A DNA stretch of 64,000 nt from Boesenbergia rotunda (taxonomy: Eukaryota > Streptophyta > Magnoliopsida > Zingiberales > Zingiberaceae), in assembly GCA_024364735.1 (NCBI GenBank), contig JAGFNQ010005229.1:1-64000 (forward strand), read 5' to 3'. The position numbers and the translations under genes were made by a program. A model generated the notes under the pieces. It did no database searches. It saw only the letters and a program-made list of their open reading frames with translations, and was not told the DNA's origin. Of this stretch, positions 42,119-53,632 are shown piece after piece. Position 1 is the stretch's first letter; each line of letters begins with the position of its first letter.

Positions 42119-43087
42119 TTAACTCTTCTTGTCACTCTTCTTCTCCTCCTCCTTCTTGTCATCTCTTTTCTTCAATTGGGGGCACTCGTTCTTCATGTGT
42201 CCCTCTTGGTGGCAGTTGTAGCATATGATGTCTTTGGCCTTACCCTTACCTTTGGACTCTTTCCTAGCATAGAACTTGTTAGACAAACTTTTAAAAGCTC
42301 TACGAAATTTTCTTACCATGAACGTCTCTTGATCGCTATCCAAGGAGGCGCTGGATTCCTCTGAATCTGATGAGGATGAGTAAACCACCTTCTTCTTCTC
42401 CTTCCTCTTCTTCTTCTCCTTCCCTGCAACAAAGGTAATACCTTTCTCTTTGACCGAGACATTAGCTTGCTCGTGTAGCTCAAATTTACAGAAAAGGTCG
42501 TCTAATTTAACAATTGACAAATCCCATGATACCTTGTAAGCATCGACCATGGATGCCCACAAGGTGGTTCTCGGGAAGGCTTATAGAACATACCTGACGA
42601 TGTCCCGGTTCTCGATCTTCTCTCCAATCACATGGAGCTCATTGATCACTTCCTTTACTCTTCCATGTAGCTGGTTGACGGTCTCGTTGCTCTTCATAGA
42701 TAGGGATTGTAGTTGGGCCACTAGCAAGCCCTTCTTGGCTCTTCTGGACTCGTTTGACCCCTCGTTCAATTCAACCAATTTGTCCCACAGTTCCTTGGCG
42801 CTCTTGAACGACCCCACCTTGTTCAGTTGCTCCTTCGAGAGCCCGCACTGCAGTGTGGTGGTGGCCTTGGCATTGGATTGCACCCTTTTCATCACCTCCT
42901 TTGACCAGGATCTCATCGGTGTTGGTTCTCCTCTTTCATCGACGGGTGCCTCGAAGCCATCTGCGACACTAATCCAGTTCTCAATATCATTCATAAGGTA
43001 GTATTGCATCCTACCTTTCCAATAAGCGAAGTCATTCCCGTCGAAGAAGGGTGGTCGTGCGGTGGAGTATCCCTCTTGAAACGCCAT
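42119..43087 (-). pseudogene. Copia gag (element B, one nonsense codon)
   Basis: The ATG at 43087 is 44 bases after the PBS. The N-terminus FDGNDFAYWKGRMQYYL and the following KELWDKLVELNEGSNESRR and LHGRVKEVINELHVIGE match SIRE/copia gag (UBN2/DUF4219 type). An in-frame stop at 42581-42583 interrupts; the same frame then runs to 42119 through a basic region and a CCHC knuckle, CYNCHQEGHMKNEC (about 42188-42230). Confidence 0.9.
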
Positions 43088-43130
43088 TAAATTTGCTCCG
43101 GTTGACGGTTAGTTCTTCCGAAACGCACCG

Positions 43131-43142
43131 GCTCTGATACCA
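43131..43142 (-). other. Primer-binding site (tRNA-iMet), element B
   Basis: The minus strand reads TGGTATCAGAGC, two bases inside the LTR edge at 43145. Confidence 0.94.
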
Positions 43143-43144
43143 AC

Positions 43145-44036
43145 TGAAGGATCGTCTAGGCGTGCTAGAGGGGGGTGAATAGCACTTTATCGGATTAGAT
43201 CTCTACAAAACTATTAGCGCAGCGGAAATAATATGCAAAGGAAATCAAGACAATGCTAACAACAATATTTTTACTTGGTATCCACCCAGATGGGTGACTA
43301 GTCCAAGGATCCATACCGCGAGCACCACTTTCACTATCGAAAACTCTCCTTGAGGTGGATAAACCTTTACAGTCGATCTTCCTCTTTACAGGATGAAGAA
43401 ATGTGAGAGAGGAAGTATGAAACAATCTTCAGACGAGCAGCACTTCGACACTGTACGGAACCGTACCGTGCTCGTGTAAAAAGATGCTCCTTTTATATGT
43501 GAACAGGACAAACTCGCAGTCTGTCCAGCCTCGCACCAGTCGACTGCCCCAAGGGCAGTCGAATGGTCTAGCATTAATTGCTAGCCAACGGCTAGTTTTC
43601 GGGGTATACCAGTCGACTGGTCCGAGGTCGAAAACTTTCTGTGGGTTTTGGCAGTTGACTGCCCTGCCTCTCAGCTCAGCTCCAGCCACTCCGGACCTTC
43701 TCCTTCACGTATGCCTTCAGGTCTGCTCCCTTGGCTTGCCTCTTGAAGTCCTCTTCCTCTGGCTATCGTCCCTCAGATGCGCACGCAAGCCTTCCCTTGG
43801 CTTACCTCCATGCCACCCTTCACGTGTGCCCTTGAAGTCCACTTCCCGGCTTGCCCTTGGAGCTCTCCTCCCTCGGCTCTCGTCCCTCGGATATGTCCAA
43901 CATGTGTGATTCTCCAAGTCCTGCAAACTCAATCACACACATCAAATACAACATAACACTCTAACCTTAAACATATTCAGCCACACACATCAAAACCATG
44001 ATCTTCCAATCATTTAAGGGTTGATTGCCTCAACAA
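43145..44036 (-). repeat. 5' LTR of element B
   Basis: Minus-strand start TGTTGAGGCAATC, end GATCCTTCA (892 bases). The TATA box is at about 43490-43498 with a hairpin (43535-43567, one mismatch) 37 bases upstream. The second hairpin seen in the 3' LTR (33456-33488) is here reduced to a single half-site (43608-43621). Confidence 0.9.
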
Positions 44037-45080
44037 CCCCGAGCTCCCGACCAAGTCTCCCGAGCTCCCAGCCCGAGCTCCTGACCAAGTCCCTGAGCTC
44101 CTGACCCGAGTCTCCCGAGCTCCTGTCCCGAGCTCCCGAAGCATCATGTCCTTAGTGTGTGACCCAATAGGTTCTCGTAACGTTGGCAATGCGCCTAAAC
44201 CGCTTTAGACACACAAGCAATGTGCGGCATTTAACAATGCATCATTGCTACCCAAGTAACAAGAAAAGTCGAGATCCGACTTAACCTCCGTGACTATGAT
44301 AACGTATGACCTTGTCCTTCTATCCTTGATATCTAGATTGACCAATGAGGCATAGACCGTGTCATCCTCGATCAATCTTTGTGTTTCTTGATCCCCGAGT
44401 AGACTCACTCAAATAAATGAGCTCAATATCTCATATTGACTCATTTGAGCATGGTCATGCGTTTTAGTAGTCCTACTCGATCAAGGGACCCACAGATATC
44501 ACTCCCATCATATGGGAGTGATAGATCCCATCTACATCACTCACATCCCTCCGTATAATTCATTACATACCCAGTGATCGCCTTTATAGTCCACCCTGTT
44601 ACGGGTGGCGTTTGACGATACCAAAGTACAAAACTCCTTATGTAGGGAACCGTAGTGACTTTAGGTCTAAGGACTATTCATACTAATAGTCACATGAGAA
44701 AGTTTATGACACTCATATGACAATCTATGAAACTTTCTCATGGTGGGTCAATTCAGTACACATTCTCTAATGTATACCCATGTGTCAAGTTGATATCACA
44801 TATCCATGACTTGTGAGCTCAAGTCATCAATTGACCTACATGCTAGTCTCCATGCATTAATATTGTCCCTGAATATTAATGCTTAACTAGGAATAATTTA
44901 GTGTAGTGTTCTCTACATTATCTCACTATCGATTCAACCAATCGATATGATGTAGATAAGAACCTACTACCCAAGGACATTATTATACTTAATTATTTGG
45001 CACAAATAATAAAGTAAGTATAATAGCCAAACATGTCTTTATTAATTATAGAATATGATACAAAAAGTGGTGGGACCGGG
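44037..45080 (-). repeat. LTR-type repeat R1, copy 1
   Basis: It begins with about 100 bases of CCCGAGCTCC/CCTGACC repeats (44037-44140). It continues with sequence homologous, on the opposite strand, to 55985-56483 plus 60669-61110. Shared words include ATCCTTGATATCTAGATTGA and GTCGAGATCCGACTTAA. No coding frame is present. It looks like part of a Ty1/copia LTR or leader, but I cannot place its ends or lineage. Confidence 0.6.
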
Positions 45081-47470
45081 TGCATGTTGACATGGATGCG
45101 GGTTCGTAATTTTAAAATTAATTACGTGCAGCGGAAGGTTTAGCATAAATAATTTCTCAAATTATTTAACCACATATCTAAGCATGCAACCTTATCTTGT
45201 GTAGACATGATCATATATTTAAAATTTTGAAGAAACGTAAACTAATTTACTTATTACCTCGCGTAACTCGAAGGAAGGGACGAGATCCAACCGTAAGCAT
45301 CCCTTGGAAGCTCCGCCTCTATTCGCGTCCACGTCGAGTATCTTCGGGATGACTTCGCAAAGGCACGAGTTTCGTATTCTCGAGAACTACTAGATTCTGC
45401 GAGAACGCGACAAGAAAAACCAAGAGAGAAGTAATCACATCGAAAAAACTCACCACCAAGGTTGGCCGGAATCACAATTCCGGCGAGGAGGAGGAAGATG
45501 ACTTGCGCCCAATCCCAAGGTGATGATAGCCGGAGAGGAAGATCGTTCCAACGGAAGAACTTCGTCGCCTCGGTACTTCTCCTTGTGCTCACGGCAAGAA
45601 GAAGGGAGAAGAAGGGAGAGGCCGACCAAGAGAAAGAAGGGAGGAGAGGGAGAGAGCCCAAGCAAGAATACTTTGATTATTTCGAATGAATTTCCAAGCC
45701 TTGCCTTGGGTCCTTTATATAGTTGCCTCTCAACCGCCAAGTCTCTTTTTTCTTATGGAATAAATTTTCATAAGAAATTTATCATATAAATTTTCTATGA
45801 CTTATTCCATCATGCCAAGTCTTGATTTTATATCATAGTTATAATCATATTTTAATTCATGATAAAAACCAACCAAGTCTCTTTTTTCTTATGGAATAAA
45901 TTTTCATAAGAAATTTATCATATAAATTTCTTTATCATGGTAAATCAATCCATGATTGATTTTATAAAATAAAATAAATCAATCCATGGTTCATTTTAAT
46001 TTCCATGAAAAATAAATTTCTAAATTTCTTTATATAAATTTCTTTATCATGGTAGATCAATCCATGATTGATTTTATAAAATAAAATAAACCAATCCATG
46101 GTTCATTTTAATTTCCATGAAAAATAAACCAAACCTTGGTTTATATAAAAAATTTATATCATCCATAATTTTATAAAACAAACCACACTTGATTTATTTT
46201 ATAAATTGAACCAAACAATTTAGTTCCCTCCCTTTGTTGTGGCTGGCCAAGCAAAGAGGGTGGGGACCCTCTTTGGCCGGCCTATCCAGGCCACACCCCA
46301 ATGAATTAAACTCATTTAATTCATCCATTAAGTCTTCAAAAGACTTAGCCATTTTACGCTTCCGGTGCGTCTCTGAAAAATTCAGATTCGACTTATCGTT
46401 TGGCTCAACCAAACCTAATCTGTCTTGATTAAAAAATCCAATTTTCAACTCGTTTTAAATCCCTCGGATTACTCGTAGTGCGTATGACTAAATAGGCTTT
46501 CGATTTATGTTGGCCGTCTATAATTAACCAATTATAAAACGATCATGAGTGGCACCTAGTAGTACATCATGATCCCCAATTAATCGAAAGATCAACGGTT
46601 GACCTCTGAAACCCTTCAGCAGCTATAATGAATCGTGCCTCATTCCCTTCACCATCTTATACCCACTTGGTTTAGGACATAGTCTATGTGTGTCAGTCCC
46701 CACTAGGTTGACTACGTCACACCAAGCCCAAGTAATGTTTTCTCGTCCTACAGATTTTAATTACTCTCATGTATCTAAGAGATTCATACTCTGAACATGT
46801 CATGCTCTGGCCAGAGGCTTCGAGTAACAATCCGACGATAGGCCTTGGGTATACATCTCCTCACAAGGAGTGGTGAATCCTTTGTAGGCTGTTCAAACAT
46901 CTTCGGGCACTTCGGCTTATACCCAATCATCCTGGGTCCACACCTCCTTGGAGATGCTTGCTTAAGATGTCAAAGTATAAGTCTCTATGACCAAGATGAC
47001 TTGAACACCGCAAGTCAAAGGAACATCGCACTTAAGCTGCAGTAAGAACTTCACTGACATGTCTATATGTAGACTACCATATGAAGTTTTACAGTCAGTC
47101 ACTCCAATGAACTAGTTCCCTTAACTAGCATTCATGTTTATCTCCGGACATCCCAATGTCACCAGCCAGTGAGAATCAGCTGATTAGAGAATAACCCATG
47201 CTAGTCTCAACAGAATTGATAGTGTCCATTTTTATCAATTTATCGACTAGGGACAATTTCAATACTTCAAAATTGCACATGTAGAGATAATCACTAGTTG
47301 TGAATTCATCATAAATTTTCTCATGCTATGAATTGTATTGCGGATATTCAGTAAATGAGTTTAAGATCTCAATCAAATACATAAACATGTATACTCAAAT
47401 AGTGAATATTCATTTATTAAAATAAATGATTACAATCATAAGGCGATTGTCTTAGGACACTTTTCTCATA
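45081..47470 (-). repeat. Degenerate LTR region, minus-strand promoter and AT-rich hairpins
   Basis: Minus-strand signs of an LTR are a U5-like GCAGCGGAAG (45127-45136) and a TATA box TATATAAA (45714-45721). Upstream, AT-rich duplicated segments (45747-45795 and 45883-45934; 45940-46040 and 46045-46135) carry TTCTTATG/CATAAGAA hairpins. From about 46480 to 47470 the sequence is of the R1 type but clearly diverged from it. No open frame is credible. Confidence 0.5.
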
Positions 47471-47930
47471 TCACTAACAAAAAGTCCCTAGTCAATCATC
47501 ACATAATTGGCTCTAGGGCTCCTACTAACAAAACCATCCAAGAGACGAGAACCAAAGGAAGAGAACTTCAAAGGGCAAGCCAAGGAAGTAACTTCAAAGG
47601 TATATGCAAAGGATGGCATGAAGACAAGCCGCGGGCTTGTGTGCCGAGGGACTAGAGTCAAAGGAAGAGAACTTCAAAGGGCAAGTTGGGGAAGTGGACT
47701 TTAAGGCATACATGAAGGATGGACTCCGGAGAAGTTGAGAGTGAGTTTGTAAGCTGGGCATCGACTGGTGAAGGAAGCAGTCGACTGACAGCGTTGAGTG
47801 AAACTCACAGAAAGATCAGTCAACTGGGGTTGGAACCAGTCGACCGATGCTTTGACAAACTAGTTGTTTGGCTAGCCGTTGGTTGAGCACTAGTCGACTG
47901 AGGTTGGCATCAATCAATTGGTGTCAGGGC
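47471..47930 (+). repeat. Fragment of a SIRE-like LTR
   Basis: Plus-strand similarity to the U3 part of element B LTRs (reverse complement of about 43700-43900): repeated AACTTCAAAGGGCAAG words, an AAGGATGGCATG block, and degenerate CAGTCGACTG sites at about 47760-47900. There are no ends, TATA box or PBS. Confidence 0.55.
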
Positions 47931-49930
47931 TAAGCTATACATGTATTATGATCTATCAATTATAGCGCTAGATATACATGTAAGGTATATCTAGGAATCA
48001 GTCAAAATGTAGATATAAAGTAACCTACCACTATACCTAAGCACTTATGCACACATGACAAATATTGAAACTGTATGAAACTAAATAAGAGTCATCTCTA
48101 AGAGTAAGCAATAGATATCGAGTAATGATATACGAACGCATGTATAACGTATAAACCTACTGCTATCTATAATAAACTATGCACAATAATATGACAATAT
48201 TTAAAAAGATAAGTCAGAGATACTCGCCTCAAATCGAGATATATGTATGCTGAGAGCCTGTCCCATCCAAAGTATATCCGCAACACAATCGAATCAGTAT
48301 TCTGAAATAAATGACATAATTTAGCTATCATAACATATGATACCTTAGCTAAACAAATTACCCTATCCCAACCTTGCTGATAGATTAGCTAACCTAAGTT
48401 AGGTTAACCATTCTATTACTTAACTAGCTCAAATACAGTTCATGGTAAAAGAATCCCAAGTAAAACCATCAACAATTACATAGCATGGGATTCCCACCTA
48501 ATTGTGACACCTTGCTACTATGTATCAAAACAACACCAAGATACAACTCCCACCACTTAATCAAAGGAAAACCTAAGTTTACCTACTCATCACCAGATCA
48601 AATACAAGGGCAAAGCATCAAGATACAATGCCAATTGTTCTAAACCAAACTGAGCAACAAAGAATCTTCAAAACAGTTTAGATTCCAAGAGCACAACATC
48701 TAAACTAAACAAAGAACTCCATTAGATACTAATCCAACCTATTGATCCAAAATTGATCAACACCTATTAATAGTTGTCTCAACGCAACATTTACCATATA
48801 CGATCAAGAATCAACAGCAAACTGAATCCACAATCTAAAACCTATTCCAACACCAAATCTCCTGAAAGCACTAAAATCTAACCAGAATTCACAGAAACTC
48901 AACCAACAAGAATCGAATTGCTATCTAAATTAAACTCCAAGATCAAACAGAGCACCTCAGAACAATGTGCCAAAACAATCAGAACACCCACACAGTTTCA
49001 AAACCAATCACCCTATCACACAAAGCTCATGACAAGAACTCCCAATAATAGATTCAAACCAAAACCTCCTGATCTTAAAACTCCAAATCTGGAACAACAA
49101 TAGGGAAGAAACACCATAACCTTGGGGACAATTTCATCCTAAAACATGTATCTAACACTAGGGAACTCAGTTGAACAGATCAAATCGAACACTAGAGCTT
49201 AACTCACATCAATCCTCGGATCAGAAAATAAAACTCAACCAAGAACCCAAATCCTTACAACAACCCATCAATCACAGGTTCTCTTTGAAATCTCGAGAAT
49301 ATAGGATTCAATTCAAGCAAAACGTATCAAAATCTCAAAGACAGTTTCCACCATTTAAAATCTTAGTTATACCACCACTCACCTGAGAAAGTATCGCCGA
49401 CTTTGGAACTCGCAATCGATGAGGCCTCCACCCAAAGCCCCAATCACCCAACCAAGCCCTAGGAGCTGCGATCTGGTTAAGAAGACGAAGTATAGTCCAC
49501 AAAGGAGGAAGAAGGTCGTTGGCTCCAGTGATGGCTTCGATTGCAAAAGAGAGGTGGAAGGCGCTCGCGTGTGTTCACCAGGGGTGAGTCGAGAGGAGAA
49601 GAAAAGGGAGGTTTTAAGTGGATGGTGATTTTGCATTTAGCCCCTTTGAACTCTGAATAGTTCCATAGCATCCCTCAAAAGCTAGGACAGTTTGCTATTA
49701 GCCCCTTAGCCTTTAGTTAAACCCAACCAGGTCATTAATTTTAGGGTTTCCTCTACCTTTAGCCCCTAGAAGTTTTGAGTTTACTTAATTAAATTTCCAG
49801 AACTTCGTTCATAGACTTCGAAACCCTAAAACCTATCCGGTAACTCTCCGAAAAATTTTCTGGACCTGGTTTTAAGTTGTCGTGTTTAACAATTTCATTA
49901 ACGTTTGAATCTCATCCTAGAAAAATTAGG
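47931..49930 (-). repeat. Probable chromovirus-type LTR remnant, minus strand
   Basis: Reads on the minus strand as a leader-like region: C-rich CT sequence at 49630-49400, a CAG/GTGAGT splice-donor-like site at about 49378-49386, then T/G-rich sequence to about 48300. This layout parallels the LTR at 4046-6612, but clear sequence identity is limited and no terminal repeat was found. An unrelated gene 5' end is the alternative. Confidence 0.4.
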
Positions 49931-52381
49931 ATTTGTCAAATATCAACCTTTGTAATTTTGATTTCCTTTCTCTAGTTAAGTTGTATCTATTAATTTCATT
50001 TTATTAATACTAGATTCTTATTGTGATATTTTGGATTCTAACAAATTCTTATTATTATTTTAAATAATTATGATATTTCTTTACGAAACTCAGTTCTATA
50101 TTTTGTGATTTGCAAAACAAGATTTAAGCAAAAAGCAGCCATTATCAAAAGAATTCTATCAATATTGGTAGAGAAATGAGACAATAGGTAGAAGTCATTT
50201 GATGCTATCGTTCACAAAATGCTCACTAGCAATTGAAACGGGATCTTGAGTTTGAAGAACCCAATGAAGCCAAAATGTTCTATATATCAACTTCAGGGAA
50301 TTAGGATGTTGCACTTTGTCACCTGTAATATATCATAATGTATTTGAATACAATAAACAAGGGCTTCTTTAGAAGTCATTATTTTTCAAGTAGCATATTA
50401 CACACACACACAAAATCATGTCAACATTCTCCATATTTGAAAAAAAAGACATCTAAACATCCTTTCGATGAAAAGTTGAGGCAAAATTTTGACTTCCAAA
50501 AATAAACTAGTTTCTCTAGCCACACAATGGTCCACTTCTAGAATGTATTTTCGTGTGAAATACAACCTTACATGAAACAAATATGATTTAATGCTTGCAT
50601 TGACAGATCGTAAGTCAACTATACAAAAAGATTGGGTATTTTGGATCAACATTTAAAATGTTTAAGAGTTCAAACCAGAAGAACTATCAACACAAACAAC
50701 TTGAAATAACACATTTAATCATCATCATCACTAAATCGTAGAGAATCTAATTGCTATTTTATCTCTTTTATCAAACTTTCAACTTAGATTTTTTCCGACT
50801 TCAAAAGTTTTCTTCTTGAATTTGAACTTGATCTTGAACTTAAAGTTGCACATGAAATTTTGTTTCCATTCGATTTAAAGGATGTGGGTACATTTTTTTT
50901 ATCCAGGTGTGCTTGAAAAGCACTTTCTACCTCTTCTCTATTTTTGAAAGACCGGTGTATAGTGCTTTTAAAGCCATTAACTTGACTAGATATTTCTATC
51001 GACGTCTCATAAATACCTGATGCACATCCAACACAGACAATATATGCTTTTCCCTATATTAAAAATAATATTTAGAATCTTGTATAAACAAAAGATTAAA
51101 ATTAGAGCGAATTACAACTTAAAATGAAACGAGTTACTATTTGTTTTGCAAGTTTCCTATAAATTTTACAACCAAAAGTATAAAAGTTATCAAACACAAA
51201 GCTTATTCTGGGACTAATTTTTGGATGAATGTTGCAAAGAAAAAAATTCGTACCCGATTTATCTTGATCTCTCAGTTTTTGAGACGAAATTTTTGGATTC
51301 GTCCCTGATTCTAGGACGAATTCACTGATTAGTCCCTGAATTTGGGACGAATCTAAAAATTCGTTCATGAATTTGGGGCGAATCTAAGACTATTTCCAAA
51401 TTAATATAACAATTAATACGTGAGACTTTATTATTAATCATATATGCATAGAAAAATAAATAATTGACGACAAATATTTGCCCTTATACTATCCATAAGT
51501 ATACAAAAGTGTCTTGGCATATATACGTACACACTCATGGAGCTATGTATGATGGCTGAGTTGAGTCGTGCAATGTTGAGCTAATCAAATGTCATGCCAG
51601 CTAAGTGTGTAGCTAGCCAAATGTCGAGCTAGCCATGTGCCAACTTAGTCGATTGAGTTTGAGTGAGTTGCCGAGTGCCTAATGCCCAGGTTGTCGAATC
51701 CCAAATGGACCTACAATCAAGTCAACTGAGAGATGGAGATCCATCTATCGAGTGCGGAGTCATCGAGAGCTGATGTCGAGAGTTGCCCGAGACTTAAAAT
51801 ATTTTCATTCACATTTTCAACGTTAGACTTAAAATTTTTTTTTTGGGACAAAAATAGCATCCGACCAAATTGGGCAATAGCACTTCCCTTTCCCTTCTTG
51901 TGAGTATATAGCATTGAAAATCATTCTTCCTCCTCCTTTGTTTTACATTAGAGTCCCAATTTTGTCATTGTTATTGTCAATGTGATCTGTTATGGTTCAT
52001 ACTACACTCATATCAGTCATCCGCAGTCAACCCGATGCATGTGATGAGACAAAAGGTCAAACAAAGTACGTTCACAATGTGAACTCCAGAAATACCTTTA
52101 TTGATCGGCATATGAATTAAGTACAATAGCTGGCTGACAGAAAGGCGGACAACTGAGTTATAACCAGAGGCGTCCAAAGATAATTACAATAAAATTTTAT
52201 ATTATTGTAAAATCAAAATATAAAATTAATATAAAAAAATTACATTTATTAATATTTTCTCTTAGTCGTAATGGAACAAGATCCACCAGGCAGTTATCTT
52301 GTTAAGGAGCGCTGACGGATCATCTGACTCATTTTTTCCCATGCCCTGTCTGTCCTATTCGTCAGCGACAACCGATAAATT
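49931..52381. other. AT-rich intergenic stretch, nothing coding seen
   Basis: Only short features: a (CA)n run near 50400-50415; clustered GGGACGAAT/ATTCGTCC words in both orientations at 51225-51390; and CGAGCTAGCCA-like repeats at 51560-51790 that recall LTR U3 sequence. No credible frame, RNA gene or terminal repeat. Confidence 0.6.
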
Positions 52382-52480
52382 ATTCGATCGTCGATTGGAC
52401 ATCATTGATGATTTTTAATTATCGTCTCGAATCAAATGATATCCTAAAAGAACCGTGAATCGGTCGAAATCGTTGCAATT
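52382..52480 (+). repeat. Left member of a diverged direct repeat flanking the host gene
   Basis: Similar to 55443-55540, with 14 identical bases CGTCTCGAATCAAA at 52423 and 55483 and alternating matches on both sides. Confidence 0.5.
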
Positions 52481-53539
52481 TAAATCTCGTCGGATTCGAC
52501 GATAAATTTGGCAAGATCGTAATTACGATCCTGACGAATTCATCGTATCCCAGGATAATATTCGATCGACGATCGAACGATTCGTTGGTCATCGTCCACG
52601 GATGAAACAAACGAACTTGATAAAAAAAAAAATTGAGACAGAAGATGTATCCGATAAGGAGCGATAGTACGTGCGATCTGACTCACCGACCTCAAAATCC
52701 ACAAATATTCGCGCAATGGGAGAATAGAATATAATAATAAAAATGAAAAGAAACGGCCAGTGAAGAGAGCAGCCGCGGACGCTTTCTCTCCCCGCGTGGA
52801 CCACTTTCTCCACGTCATTAGCGCGGTCGAACATTCTGGTGCCGCCGAGTAAGAATCTTCCCCTAGCACACCTCGTCCCGTTCCCACCGTGCGCTTCACA
52901 AACTTCACTTTTTCCTTGCCGTGCCAGGCTACCCAGGTCGTACCTGGTTAAATATGAAATGAAAAATAATTGGAACATGAAAAATTCAACGTGAATCCAA
53001 CATAAAACCTAATTGCACCGATTCTCGACGGGTTCACCCGTCCTCCCAGGTTATAGTTTTGTTCGGGGCGGCGGCCGGAGGCCGCCGCCACTGTCCGAGC
53101 GACAATCGGACGTGTATATAAAAAGTGTCACGTCATTCACGTTGAGTTTCACGTTAAAATTTCACGTTCTCTATCATTGCTCATATGAAATGCAACGATG
53201 GGACCCGCAGGCCCCCCCCGGGACATGTATTGCCAGCTCAGCACTCCATCCAGGTCCGCCCGCCGCCGCGGGCTCCGTCGTCGTCTCTTTTCCAGTCTAT
53301 CTTACTCGTATTAGAATCGACGGCCCGCTCGATTGCCGGTCCTTATCAACTCGGATACGACACCGTCCACCTCCCTCAGCCGCCCTTCCAAACGGACGGC
53401 CTATATCTGGTACGATTGTAAGACGAAGTGGCGTCGGTCCACACACCCGCGTGAGCCGCGGTTAATCTCCCCCTCGTCTCCTCCCCGACACTGGGCCCGA
53501 CCGCGTGCACGCGCGTCCTCTCCCTTTCTCGCCGCAACA

Positions 53540-53546
53540 TATAAAT
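53540..53546 (+). promoter_or_regulatory. TATA box of the ALP1-like gene
   Basis: TATAAAT, 87 bases upstream of the chosen ATG, in an otherwise GC-rich 5' region. A well-placed core promoter. Confidence 0.6.
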
Positions 53547-53632
53547 GGATCAGCCTCATTCCGCCACTCATCGCCCATCCTCTGCCTAATCTGAGTCTTT
53601 TCAGTCCCAAATCGCCGCCGCTGCAAATCGTA

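Larger units (their letters stand above)
32999..44036 (-). mobile_element. Element B: SIRE/Maximus-like Ty1/copia with full but mutated gag-pol
   Basis: On the minus strand: 5' LTR (44036-43145), tRNA-iMet PBS (43142-43131), gag, protease, integrase, RT and RNase H in copia order, a 3' non-coding region, polypurine tract (33917-33903) and 3' LTR (33902 into the N gap). Element C lies within its 3' region at about 34546-37998. Numerous stops and frameshifts inactivate it. The target duplication on the left is hidden by the N run; the five bases after 44036 are ACCCC. Confidence 0.9.

Noticed and set aside
49379..49636. Minus-strand frame with a splice-donor-like CAG/GTGAGT, possibly the first exon of a gene
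   Set aside because: No downstream exon with coding character was found, and similar donor-like sites occur in chromovirus LTR leaders such as 5920-5930.
53013..53465. 150-codon frame upstream of the ALP1-like gene
   Set aside because: It covers GC-rich promoter and 5' untranslated sequence, overlaps the gene start region in another frame, and shows no domain.
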